Source: Antrihabitans cavernicola
GTDB taxonomy: Bacteria > Actinomycetota > Actinomycetes > Mycobacteriales > Mycobacteriaceae
Direction of reading: 5' to 3'
Length of the DNA: 64,000 nt
Assembly: GCF_008297975.1 (NCBI RefSeq)
Contig: NZ_VLNY01000006.1
Span: 124,001 to 188,000, forward strand
Shown here piece after piece: positions 49,275 through 57,201 of the stretch (position 1 is the stretch's first letter; the number at the start of each line of letters is the position of its first letter). The notes under the pieces were generated by a model that was given only the letters and a program-made list of their open reading frames with translations, had not been told where the DNA came from and did not search any database. Made by a program: the position numbers and the translations under genes.

Positions 49275-49922
49275 ATGTCACAGGACTCAGGTGGTCGCAC
49301 CTACGCCGGTCAGTCGGTCGAGGACCGACAGCGAGAACGACGTGCGCGCTTTGTCGAGTCCGGGCTGACCGTCTTCGCCCGTGACGGGTACGCAAGCAGC
49401 TCGGTCGGGGCCATCTGCAAGGACGCCGGACTCTCGTCTCGGCAGTTCTACGAGGAGTTCAACGGGCGTGAAGCATTGCTCGTCGAACTCTTCGACCTCA
49501 TCGAACGCGACTCCCGCGAGGCCGTCTCCAACGCTTTGACGGCGGCCGGCGAGCTCGGGTTCGCGCAAATGATCGAGGCGTGCACCCGCGCGTACATCGA
49601 GTCAGTCGGGTCCGATCCGCGTCGAGCTCGCGTGTGCTTGGTCGAGGCGATCGGTGCCAGCCCGACGATGGAGAAGTACCGGCTTCAGCAGCGCAGGCTG
49701 TGGGCCGGCCTCCTCCAGGCGGTCGCCGAGGATGCCGCAACGCACGGCGACATCCCTGCCGGCGACTACCAGATGCGGGTCACCGCCGTGCTCGGCGCGG
49801 TCAACTACGTGGTCTACGACTGGACCATCGCCGATCCGCGGCCCCCCATGGACGATGTGATCCGCGTTCTCGGGCAGACCTTGATCGGCGCGATGGGCGG
49901 ACGGAATCCGCGGGCGTCGTAA
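49275..49922 (+). CDS. TetR/AcrR-family transcriptional regulator
   Basis: 215 residues from ATG 49275; an upstream in-frame ATG at 49221 adds residues with no similarity to the family. The N-terminal DNA-binding domain reads GLTVFARDGYASSSVGAICKDAGLSSRQFYEEFNGREALLVELFD, a classic TetR helix-turn-helix. The C-terminal ligand-binding domain is of the common 120-150-residue helical type, ligand unknown. It follows the tiny peptide gene by 66 bp on the same strand, so it might regulate those genes or be unrelated. Confidence 0.92.
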   Translation: MSQDSGGRTYAGQSVEDRQRERRARFVESGLTVFARDGYASSSVGAICKDAGLSSRQFYEEFNGREALLVELFDLIERDSREAVSNALTAAGELGFAQMIEACTRAYIESVGSDPRRARVCLVEAIGASPTMEKYRLQQRRLWAGLLQAVAEDAATHGDIPAGDYQMRVTAVLGAVNYVVYDWTIADPRPPMDDVIRVLGQTLIGAMGGRNPRAS

Positions 49923-49942
49923 GGCGCGGATATCGGTTCGGT

Positions 49943-50158
49943 CTACTCCTGCGGCAGCAACATCAAGGCCGCCAGATACACCAGCGCGACGGTGCCGAAG
50001 GAGACGAACGCGCCGACGACGGTGAGTGCCCGAACCAGGTTCACGTCCCAGTCGAAGTACTCGGCGATGCCGCCACAGACACCGCCGACGATGGAGTCGG
50101 ACTTGGAGCGGGCGAACGATCGGGTGGGTTCGGTTACTGCGTCGGAATGAATTGTCAT
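49943..50158 (-). CDS. PspC-domain small membrane protein
   Basis: 71 residues with the PspC domain core SFARSKSDSIVGGVCGGIAEYFDWDVNLVRALTVVGAF and a hydrophobic C-terminal helix (VALVYLAALMLLP). PspC proteins respond to membrane stress; short single-domain versions are common in actinobacteria. It converges with the TetR gene and lies divergently from ppk2. A stand-alone gene with no visible operator. Confidence 0.92.
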   Translation of the reverse strand: MTIHSDAVTEPTRSFARSKSDSIVGGVCGGIAEYFDWDVNLVRALTVVGAFVSFGTVALVYLAALMLLPQE

Positions 50159-50300
50159 GTCGCTCAGTGTTGTCGGAGCGCGGCCCTCGGCACATCGGGA
50201 TCTTCCCCGATCTCTACCCTGATCTTCGCCCGCCCTCGCAGCGCCCCGCGTTCACCCTCGCGTCACCGCGTCGCCATCTTCGGGGGCTAGTTTTCGCCGG

Positions 50301-51230
50301 GTGACCAGCATCGATGACAGCCCAGCATTCCTCAGCGCCATAACGGATCTGCACACCGCGGTGGACCTTCGAGACACGTCGGGCTTCACCGTCGACGACA
50401 GCGACGACGACGATCCGGTGCTGCTCACCGTTCCCGACGGTCACATCGTCGACACCTGGCGCGAGGGCTACCCGTACGACGAGCGGATGTCGCGCGCCGA
50501 GTACGAGATGACCAAGCGCCTGCTGCAGATCGAGCTGCTGAAGTTGCAGAACTGGACCAAGTCGACCGGTCGTCGGATCGTGCTCGTCTTCGAAGGCCGC
50601 GACGCAGCAGGTAAGGGCGGCACCATCAAGCGATTCATGGAGCACCTGAATCCGCGCGGCGCCCGCGTCGTCGCACTGGTGAAGCCTTCGGTGCGCGAAT
50701 CGACGCAGTGGTACTTCCAGCGCTACATCGACCACTTGCCCGCGGCAGGCGAGATGGTGTTCTTCGATCGGTCTTGGTACAACCGTGCGGGTGTCGAACG
50801 CGTCATGGGCTTCTGCACCGACGAGCAGCACGAGCGTTTCTTGCGGCAGGTCCCGCTCTTCGAGCAGATGCTCGTCGACGACGGAGTGGATCTGGTGAAG
50901 TTCTGGTTCTCGGTGTCCCCCTTGGAGCAGCGGACCCGTTTCGCGATCCGCCAGGTGGACCCGGTTCGGCAGTGGAAGCTGTCGCCGATGGACCTTGCGT
51001 CCCTTGACAAGTGGGACCGGTACACGGCGGCGAAGGAAGAGAACTTTCGCGCCACCGACACCGATCACGCGCCGTGGACGGTCGTGAAGAGCAACGACAA
51101 GAAGCGCGCCCGGATCAACGCGATGCGTCACGTGCTCGGACTGTTCGAGTACGACAACAAGGATCACGAGCTGGTCGGCCAGACCGATCCGCGGATCCTC
51201 GCGCGCGGCCGCGACATCCTGGACGACTAG
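50301..51230 (+). CDS. ppk2: Polyphosphate kinase 2 (PPK2)
   Basis: 309 residues from a GTG. Walker A is GRDAAGKGG (99-107), Walker B and lid are in FFDRSWYNRAGVERVMGF, and the C-terminal KWDRYTAAKEENF...DTDHAPWTVV block is characteristic of single-domain PPK2 enzymes. They phosphorylate nucleoside mono- or diphosphates from polyphosphate, so the enzyme recycles ATP/GTP under stress. The N-terminal 45 residues are acidic and variable. It converges with the PepSY operon, whose last stop is 3 bp before the ppk2 stop region ends. Confidence 0.95.
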   Translation: MTSIDDSPAFLSAITDLHTAVDLRDTSGFTVDDSDDDDPVLLTVPDGHIVDTWREGYPYDERMSRAEYEMTKRLLQIELLKLQNWTKSTGRRIVLVFEGRDAAGKGGTIKRFMEHLNPRGARVVALVKPSVRESTQWYFQRYIDHLPAAGEMVFFDRSWYNRAGVERVMGFCTDEQHERFLRQVPLFEQMLVDDGVDLVKFWFSVSPLEQRTRFAIRQVDPVRQWKLSPMDLASLDKWDRYTAAKEENFRATDTDHAPWTVVKSNDKKRARINAMRHVLGLFEYDNKDHELVGQTDPRILARGRDILDD

Positions 51231-51619
51231 TCCTCCGCGCCGACGCCGCGCAGCCAGACCAGCGACAGCACCGGTAGCGCGAGCGGAACGAATCCGTAGC
51301 CATGGCCGTATCCCGACCAGACGGTGTCGTCGGGAAACAGCTCCGACCACAGGACGCTCAGGGTGCCCACCGCAACAACGGCGACCAGTTCGATCGCGCA
51401 CCACGTACGCGCGAGCGGCACGGCGGTGGGATCTCGCGATGCCGCTCGCAGCGCCGCGTATCCGACTCCGTAGACGACGGCGGCCAGCGCCGAAAAGGCG
51501 TATGCGACAGGGGCATGCGACGCGTGCAGGGCAAGCTGGACGATGCTCCGTGATGCCGCGGCGATGACGAACACGCCGTAGCAGAACAGCAGGACGTCGC
51601 CCGGGCCCAGCCGTTTCAC
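51227..51619 (-). CDS. Small hydrophobic membrane protein (130 aa) of the PepSY operon
   Basis: I chose the GTG at 51619 because its GTGA overlaps the stop of the preceding gene. The product has four likely membrane helices (for example VLLFCYGVFVIAAASRSIVQLAL and IELVAVVAVGTLSVLWSELF) and a short C-terminal tail. No family recognised. It is the third gene of an overlapping set behind a DtxR/IdeR-like box, so it is probably iron-controlled together with the PepSY protein. Its last 4 bp overlap the ppk2 end convergently. Confidence 0.8.
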   Translation of the reverse strand: MKRLGPGDVLLFCYGVFVIAAASRSIVQLALHASHAPVAYAFSALAAVVYGVGYAALRAASRDPTAVPLARTWCAIELVAVVAVGTLSVLWSELFPDDTVWSGYGHGYGFVPLALPVLSLVWLRGVGAED

Positions 51620-51945
51620 CGCCCCGTCGCAGTCATGCGCACGACAACAACGGCGCAGACGACGAAGGCGGCCCCGAGCAACAGTCGCGCCCAGCGCCCG
51701 TCGTCCTTGCCGACTCGGGTCATTGCGACCGGCAGCACCAGCACCGGCGTCGCCAGGTAGGCCGCGTGTGTCGCTGGTTCGATGGGACGATGACCCGCCG
51801 CCATGGCGATCAGATCGACGGTGGCAAGCGTTGCCAGTAGTACTTCCACGCCGATCACGATCGGCAACGTCCGGCTGCGCGCGACGACGCACAGGGCTCC
51901 GATCAAGCAGGCCGTCGTCACCAGGAAACCGAGTCGGTCGGTCAT
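51616..51945 (-). CDS. Small membrane protein (109 aa) of the PepSY operon
   Basis: Starts at ATG 51945, overlapping the PepSY stop (ATGA), and ends overlapping the next gene (GTGA). The 109 residues contain three to four hydrophobic helices (LGFLVTTACLIGALCVVA, LPIVIGVEVLLATLATVDLIAM, WARLLLGAAFVVCAVVVV). No catalytic motif or family recognised. Both-sided overlaps make a functional link with the PepSY membrane protein very likely, perhaps as subunits of one complex. Confidence 0.8.
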   Translation of the reverse strand: MTDRLGFLVTTACLIGALCVVARSRTLPIVIGVEVLLATLATVDLIAMAAGHRPIEPATHAAYLATPVLVLPVAMTRVGKDDGRWARLLLGAAFVVCAVVVVRMTATGR

Positions 51946-53198
51946 CGGGTGGCGGCCCTGCGCCGCTTGGCGACGCCGCGTTTGAACAACCACGTGGACA
52001 CACCGGTCACCATGAGTATCAGCGGCGTCATGCCGAAGCCGAACCAGATGGAGCGCCACCAACCGCTCACCAGCCAACCGAAGTGCGCGGGCTCGAACAC
52101 TTTGTCGTAGAACGTGTTTGCCAGCGGCTGATCGTGGCTGGCGTCGGTGACCTTGACATCGTCGCGGTCGTGCGGGTTTATGTAGACCATCACGTCCCCG
52201 CTGTAGAACGCGCGTCCGCCGTACGGCGCGTAGTCGCCTGCGACCGCCACCGAGTAGTAGTCGGCATCCGGGGTTGGGACGGTCAGATAGCTGACCCGTC
52301 CTGCGGCATGGGAGAGCGCGACGTCGGCGGCCTCCGTGACCGAGAGCGTCGGCCGGTCCGCCGCTCCTTCCCGCGGTGTGAAGGTGAATCGCGATTCGTC
52401 GACGGTGGAGTTACCGCCGGTCATCGCCAGCCATGCCTTTTCCACAACCGGCAATTCGAAGGCGGCGCCGGTGATGCCCCACATCAGGAGAAAGGGGATG
52501 GACACGATGCCGATCACGTTGTGCAGGTCCAGATCTCGGGCATAGCGTCCTTTCTTCAGACGCAGCCGGAAGCCGTGTGAGAAGCGGGCGAACGTGGGCC
52601 ACCACAGAATGATCCCGGAGATGCCGAGCAGCACCATGAACAGTCCGAGCGTGCCGAGAATCAGTGCCCCCCAGGTGATCCCGTTGAGCCAGGTGGTGCC
52701 GAGCGTAGGCACAGGATGGGAAAGCGTGCCGACGGTGCCGGGACTGCCCGCGCATGTGAAGGCGCAGTCGTGCATGTTGACCAAGAAGCCGAGCACGCCA
52801 CCGTTCAAGTCGGCAAACCCGTTGATGTGGCCTGTGCCGGGGTCAACGGCGTAGGCGGAGGAGTAGTCCGCCGAACCCACGGCGAGAATTCCGCCGTCGG
52901 GGCTCACCCACCCTGCCGGAAAGTCGGGGTGGGCGCGCTGCACAACTTGCATCGCTTGCTCGGCGTCCATCGGCGTGGTGCTCGCGGTGTGCTGATAGAA
53001 CGTCGAGTGCGTTGCCCGGAAGAGTTCCGCGTTGTACAGCAGGATCGCGCCGGACGTCGTCTCCACCACAAGGAACATTCCGAGGATCAGCGCCGACCAG
53101 CGGTGGGTGTAGTCCCATGCGCGTCGAAGCGGGCGTTTACGGACCCGTCGTCGGGTCGGCGGGCGCTTGCTGGGCGCTTCGCTTAGCTCGGCTGTCAC
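51942..53198 (-). CDS. PepSY-associated transmembrane protein (iron-reductase-like)
   Basis: 418 residues from GTG 53198. PepSY-TM features are visible: an N-terminal helix after RAWDYTHRWSALILGMFLVVETTSGAILLYNAE, a periplasmic PepSY domain, central helices with LILGTLGLFMVLLGISGIILWW, DLDLHNVIGIVSIPFLLMWGITGAAFELPV with a conserved His, and a last helix near GMTPLILMVTGVSTWLFKR. The family is linked to iron acquisition, some members being siderophore-associated reductases. A DtxR/IdeR-like box starts 6 bp upstream of the start codon, fitting iron repression. First gene of a three-gene overlapping operon. Confidence 0.9.
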   Translation of the reverse strand: MTAELSEAPSKRPPTRRRVRKRPLRRAWDYTHRWSALILGMFLVVETTSGAILLYNAELFRATHSTFYQHTASTTPMDAEQAMQVVQRAHPDFPAGWVSPDGGILAVGSADYSSAYAVDPGTGHINGFADLNGGVLGFLVNMHDCAFTCAGSPGTVGTLSHPVPTLGTTWLNGITWGALILGTLGLFMVLLGISGIILWWPTFARFSHGFRLRLKKGRYARDLDLHNVIGIVSIPFLLMWGITGAAFELPVVEKAWLAMTGGNSTVDESRFTFTPREGAADRPTLSVTEAADVALSHAAGRVSYLTVPTPDADYYSVAVAGDYAPYGGRAFYSGDVMVYINPHDRDDVKVTDASHDQPLANTFYDKVFEPAHFGWLVSGWWRSIWFGFGMTPLILMVTGVSTWLFKRGVAKRRRAATR

Positions 53199-53203
53199 GC
53201 AAA

Positions 53204-53222
53204 GTAGGTTAGCCTCAGCTAA
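53204..53222. promoter_or_regulatory. DtxR/IdeR-type iron box upstream of the PepSY operon
   Basis: GTAGGTTAGCCTCAGCTAA matches 15 of 19 positions of the DtxR/IdeR consensus TTAGGTTAGGCTAACCTAA. It lies 6 bp upstream of the PepSY GTG, so it probably covers the promoter of a near-leaderless transcript. It is also about 60 bp upstream of the rightward hydrolase gene, which might share the control. Confidence 0.8.
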
Positions 53223-53283
53223 TCAACGAAACAAGTTTGCCAAGAGAAAGAATTGCACCGGCGACGGCGTAATCTCCACTCCT

Positions 53284-54144
53284 GTGGAGACGGTTCCGAT
53301 CCAGATGCCCGACGGCAGCACCTCGCCCGTCCGACTGATTCCGGCCGACGAGGCTCGTAGCCGAAAGGCGACGCCCGACGCACCCCGCCCGGTCGTGGTG
53401 ATCGTGCCCGGCCTCGGTATTCCCGGCGGCTACTACGACCTGTTCGCGAAGGAATTGTCCGCTCGCGGATTCGACGCTGCCATAGGGGAATTGCGCGGCC
53501 AAGGAGACAGCAGGCCACGGCCCAGTGCGGAGAGTCGCTTCGGCTACCACGAGCTGGTGTCCGTCGATTTCCCCGCGATGTTCGAGGTGGTCCGCGAACG
53601 CTTCCCGGACAGCACGCCATACCTGTTGGGGCACAGCATGGGTGGGCAGTTGGGAGTGCTGTACGCCGCGCGGATCCGGGGTCGACTCGGTGGGCTCATC
53701 CTTGTCGCGTCCGGCACGCCGTACTACCGCGGCTTCGCCGGTGTCAAGTCGCCCGGTCTGCTGGTGGGATCCGCAGCCATGTCCTTGACGGCGAACATCG
53801 CGGGGTTCTGGCCTGGCGATCGCATCGGCATCGGGGGATTCGGAAGGCAGTCCAAGGTGCTGATCTCCGATTGGTCACGCTTGGCGCGAACAGGCAAGTT
53901 CGATCCCGACGGAGCGGACATCGACTACGAGGAGCGGATTGCCCGGTTGAAACTTCCCGTCCTGTCGATCACCATCGACGGCGACGACGTCGCTCCCAGT
54001 GGTTCCGCCGACCACCTCGTCGAGAAGCTCCCGGACGCGGATGTCACCACCTGGCTGCAGCCGGAACCGTTGGGGCACAACGGCTGGATTCGTAAACCGG
54101 TGACTACGGTCGACCGAATCGAGGCGTGGCTGCACGATCGCTGA
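53284..54144 (+). CDS. Alpha/beta-fold hydrolase
   Basis: 286 residues from GTG 53284; the frame is open further left but the codons there read through the iron box and promoter. The nucleophile elbow is GHSMGG (YLLGHSMGGQLGVLYAAR), the oxyanion segment VVIVPGLGIPGGYYDLFAKEL, the acid probably the Asp in ITIDGDDVAPSGS, and the His in EPLGHNGW. It resembles serine aminopeptidase-like/monoglyceride lipase-like hydrolases without a signal peptide. The 3' end overlaps the opposing TetR gene by 41 bp. Substrate unknown. Confidence 0.88.
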   Translation: METVPIQMPDGSTSPVRLIPADEARSRKATPDAPRPVVVIVPGLGIPGGYYDLFAKELSARGFDAAIGELRGQGDSRPRPSAESRFGYHELVSVDFPAMFEVVRERFPDSTPYLLGHSMGGQLGVLYAARIRGRLGGLILVASGTPYYRGFAGVKSPGLLVGSAAMSLTANIAGFWPGDRIGIGGFGRQSKVLISDWSRLARTGKFDPDGADIDYEERIARLKLPVLSITIDGDDVAPSGSADHLVEKLPDADVTTWLQPEPLGHNGWIRKPVTTVDRIEAWLHDR

Positions 54145-54820
54145 TCGCCTTCTTCTCCGCAAGTGCGATCAGCCCGTTGATGTAGGTGTCGATACCGAGA
54201 CTGTTGAACTCTTCGCGGTCTTCGACCTTTGCGATCACGGCCGCAGATTCGACGATGTGTGGATACTTGTCGTGCGGCAACGTCTTCAGCATCTTCTCGT
54301 ACCCGTCCAGAATCTGTGCACGCCGTACCGCTTCGATGGTGGTGTCCGTGAACAACGGTTCGACCACCAATCCGATCACCACGCGCGTGCCGTGGCGGGC
54401 GAGTTGGGTTGCTTCGCGAACGTCGAATCCGGCCGAACGCATCAGGGCCAGCGACGTTTCCGTCATCGCGCGCCCGTTTTCCGAGTAGAGCATTCGCGGA
54501 ACGACGATCGCGGCCGCGCCGGGATAGCGCGTGAGCACGTCGAGCAGGTCGGTGTAGATCGTGCGCAACTGTTCGTGCCACGGGGCCGCGGGATCGTTCG
54601 CGAGCACGAAATCGCGGCACACGCGATCGCCCATCGCTTCGAACAATTCGTCCTTGTTCTCGACATGCCAGTAGATCGCCATCGGTGACACATCGAGGGT
54701 GTCCGCAAGCTTGCGGATGGTCACTTTCGCCACGCCGTTTCGGTGTGCGATGTCCAAGGCGGCCTCGACTACGGCATCCTTGCTCAGAGTTGGCTTACCG
54801 TTTGCTGATCGACGAGACAC
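54104..54820 (-). CDS. TetR-family regulator (TetR_C-type)
   Basis: 238 residues. The DNA-binding domain TLSKDAVVEAALDIAHRNGVAKVTIRKLADTLDVSPMAIYWHVENKDELFEAMGDRV is typical; the MAIYWHV form with a long C-terminal domain places it near the tetracycline-repressor-like subgroup. It converges with the alpha/beta hydrolase, overlapping it by 41 bp, an antisense arrangement that could couple their expression. No operator is evident near its own start. Confidence 0.92.
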   Translation of the reverse strand: MSRRSANGKPTLSKDAVVEAALDIAHRNGVAKVTIRKLADTLDVSPMAIYWHVENKDELFEAMGDRVCRDFVLANDPAAPWHEQLRTIYTDLLDVLTRYPGAAAIVVPRMLYSENGRAMTETSLALMRSAGFDVREATQLARHGTRVVIGLVVEPLFTDTTIEAVRRAQILDGYEKMLKTLPHDKYPHIVESAAVIAKVEDREEFNSLGIDTYINGLIALAEKKAISDRAATPRFGRP

Positions 54821-54947
54821 ATTTCAACTATACGCACGTACGAGATGCGAAAAACACCCCTATGAGCTGGAATATTGCCGCTGATGACGAGCATGCGGTC
54901 GCGTATTCGCGCCTTTCTCGACCATTTGCTCGTGATCAGCTCGGGGG

Positions 54948-55526
54948 TTACTCACTCGGCTTCGCCCTGACATGAGCCCGTTCGCCCTGCTTGCCGAAGA
55001 GGCAGAGAAATTCGACCGGCTCGCTGTCCGCCCCGCCGAACCAGTGCGGCACATGAGTGTCGAACTCAGCTGCCTCGCCGGGCAGCAGCACCAGGTCCTG
55101 CTCGCCGAGTATCAGCCGCAACCGTCCGTTGAGCACGTAGACCCACTCGTAGCCTTCGTGTGTCCGCGGGTCCGGGACCTCGGTGCCAGTGCTGCCGGGG
55201 ATCACTTGCTTGAACGCCTGGATACCACCCGCGCGGCGGGTCAGAGGGACGAAGGTTCGGCCGTGGTGGTGGATCGGTCGCAGGTGGATGCGGGGGTCGC
55301 CGGTGTCCGGCGCGCCGACCAACTCGTCGAGGGGTACGCCATATGCCTTCGCGAGCGGGAGCAGTAGCTCCAGGTTCGGTTTGCGTTGCCCCGCTTCGAG
55401 GCGGGACAGCGTGCTGACCGAGATTCCCGTTTCCGCGGCGAGGTCGGTGAGGGTGACATCCCGCTGTTGGCGCAACGCACGCAGTCGTGGGCCGACGGCG
55501 GTGAGCACATCATCGAGTTCGTCCAT
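54948..55526 (-). CDS. XRE-cupin transcriptional regulator
   Basis: 192 residues from ATG 55526. The helix-turn-helix LRALRQQRDVTLTDLAAETGISVSTLSRLEAGQRKPNLELLLPLAKAYGV is followed by a C-terminal cupin (HEGYEWVYVLNGRLRLILGEQDLVLLPGEAAEFDTHVPHWF). Regulators of this build sense small molecules or metals through the cupin. It diverges from the TrxR-like oxidoreductase gene 66 bp away, across a TTGCC/GGCAA operator-like repeat, so it probably represses that gene and itself. Confidence 0.93.
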   Translation of the reverse strand: MDELDDVLTAVGPRLRALRQQRDVTLTDLAAETGISVSTLSRLEAGQRKPNLELLLPLAKAYGVPLDELVGAPDTGDPRIHLRPIHHHGRTFVPLTRRAGGIQAFKQVIPGSTGTEVPDPRTHEGYEWVYVLNGRLRLILGEQDLVLLPGEAAEFDTHVPHWFGGADSEPVEFLCLFGKQGERAHVRAKPSE

Positions 55527-55535
55527 GACGCTAGT

Positions 55536-55561
55536 TTGCCATATCGGCAACAATGTTTGCC
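55536..55561. promoter_or_regulatory. Operator-like repeat between the XRE-cupin and oxidoreductase genes
   Basis: TTGCC-ATATC-GGCAA (55536-55550) is an inverted repeat with a 5-bp centre, and a third TTGCC half-site follows at 55557-55561. It starts 10 bp upstream of the regulator ATG and 32 bp before the oxidoreductase ATG, the expected place for autoregulated divergent control. Confidence 0.6.
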
Positions 55562-55592
55562 AAAACTGAATGCGGGCAGGCATGGTGATCTC

Positions 55593-56561
55593 ATGAACGA
55601 AAAGACACAGAACTACGACGTTGCGGTCATCGGCGGTGGCGCCGCCGGCCTCAACGGTGCACTCATGCTGGCGCGCGCTCGGCGCTCGGTAGTCGTGATC
55701 GATGCCGGTGAACCCCGCAATGCGCCGGCAGATGGCGTGCACGGCTTCATCACTCGCGACGGCATCAAGCCCGCAGAGCTGGTGCGGATCGGGCAGGACG
55801 AGGTGCGCGGGTACGGCGGGACCATCGTCTCGGGATCGGTCCACACAGTGCGGCGAGACGCGGACCGGTTCGTCGTCGTGCTCGACGACGGCGTCACGTT
55901 CGGAGCTCGCCGACTGCTGGTGACCACCGGCCTTGTCGACGAGCTGCCGGACGTCACCGGCCTCGCCGAGCGGTTCGGACGCGACGTGCTGCACTGCCCG
56001 TACTGCCATGGGTGGGAGGTTCGCGATCAGGCGATCGGCATCCTGGCAACCGGTCCGTTCGGCGTGCATCAGGCGCTGATGTTCCGTCAGTGGAGCCCGA
56101 CCATCACGCTGCTGCTGAACGACGCGTATCAGCCCAGCGCAGAAGAGGCCGAGCAGTTCGCTGCCCGGGGTATTGCGGTAGTGGAAGGCAAGGTCGCGGC
56201 GCTGGAGATCGACGACGACGCGTTGGCAGCGGCGCTACTCGACGATGGCACCCGCCTGGAGATCACCGCGCTCGCGGTCATGCCACGGGTGGCGGTACGC
56301 GCGGCATTTCTCACCGAGCTCGGACTGGTACCCACCCCGCACGAGATGGGTATCGGCGACTACATCGTCACCGACGCAACAGGTTCCACGGTCGTACCCG
56401 GCGTGTGGGCGGCTGGAAATGTCGCCGACCCGATGCTGCAGGTCGGTGCCGCGGCCGCGGCGGGTGCTCGGGCGGGCGCCGTGGTGAACGCCGATCTGAT
56501 GAACGAGGACACACAATTGGCTGTGGCCCAATACCGACGCAAGGGAGCACTCGATGTCTGA
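55593..56561 (+). CDS. Thioredoxin-reductase-like FAD/NAD(P)-dependent oxidoreductase
   Basis: 322 residues from ATG 55593. The FAD loop is VAVIGGGAAGLNGALMLARA, the redox pair is C135-P-Y-C138 in HCPYCHGWE, and the end WAAGNVADPMLQVGAAAAAGARAGAVVN is the FAD-binding tail. The central NADPH fold lacks a clean GxGxxG (ILATGPFGVHQA), typical for this actinobacterial subgroup often paired with a methyltransferase. It overlaps the methyltransferase gene by 8 bp and is preceded by the XRE-cupin operator. Its physiological disulfide or small-molecule substrate is unknown. Confidence 0.9.
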   Translation: MNEKTQNYDVAVIGGGAAGLNGALMLARARRSVVVIDAGEPRNAPADGVHGFITRDGIKPAELVRIGQDEVRGYGGTIVSGSVHTVRRDADRFVVVLDDGVTFGARRLLVTTGLVDELPDVTGLAERFGRDVLHCPYCHGWEVRDQAIGILATGPFGVHQALMFRQWSPTITLLLNDAYQPSAEEAEQFAARGIAVVEGKVAALEIDDDALAAALLDDGTRLEITALAVMPRVAVRAAFLTELGLVPTPHEMGIGDYIVTDATGSTVVPGVWAAGNVADPMLQVGAAAAAGARAGAVVNADLMNEDTQLAVAQYRRKGALDV

Positions 56562-57201
56562 GCAGTTCGACAAGGAATTCTGGGACGATCGCTACGGTTC
56601 CCAGCCTGCGATCTGGAGCGGCAAACCGAACGTCAACCTGGTGGCCGAGGCCTCCGATCTTGCGCCGGGAACCGCTCTGGAGGTCGGGAGCGGTGAAGGT
56701 GCGGATGCAATCTGGCTGGCTCAACGTGGTTGGCGGGTAACGGGAACCGATATCTCGACGGTGGCGCTCCAGCGGGCAGGCGACCATGCCGAGCAGGCAG
56801 GCGTCACCGGCATCGACTGGCTGCAGGCCGATCTGATGCAGCCGTGGGATCCGCCGCACACCTACGACCTGATCTCGGCTCAGTACATGCACCTGCCGAC
56901 GGTCGAGCGGACCAGATTGTTCCGGACGTTGGCGGCTGCGGTGGCACCGAACGGAACGTTGCTGATCGTGGGGCATCATCCGTCGGACATGGAGACCTTG
57001 ATGAAGCGGCCCAATGTTCCCGACCTCTTCTTCACCGGCGACGACATCGTCGCCCTGCTCGATCCGACGGAATGGGAGGTGGTGACCAACACCGCCGCAC
57101 CCCGACCCGCCCACGTGCACGACGAGGAGATCGTCATCCACGACGCGGTGCTGCGGGCTCGAAAGATCAGTGCCAAACGCCTCCGCGCAGGTGCTCGTTG
57201 A
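56554..57201 (+). CDS. Class I SAM-dependent methyltransferase
   Basis: 215 residues. The start EFWDDRYGSQPAIWSGKPN followed by ALEVGSGEGADAIWLAQRGWRVTGTDIS (SAM motif I and the acidic residue binding the ribose) resembles the TehB/thiopurine-methyltransferase-like group. It overlaps the oxidoreductase by 8 bp, so the two are co-translated; together they may detoxify a thiol- or metalloid-type compound, which is inference. The 3' end overlaps the opposing peptidase gene by 35 bp. Confidence 0.9.
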   Translation: MSEQFDKEFWDDRYGSQPAIWSGKPNVNLVAEASDLAPGTALEVGSGEGADAIWLAQRGWRVTGTDISTVALQRAGDHAEQAGVTGIDWLQADLMQPWDPPHTYDLISAQYMHLPTVERTRLFRTLAAAVAPNGTLLIVGHHPSDMETLMKRPNVPDLFFTGDDIVALLDPTEWEVVTNTAAPRPAHVHDEEIVIHDAVLRARKISAKRLRAGAR

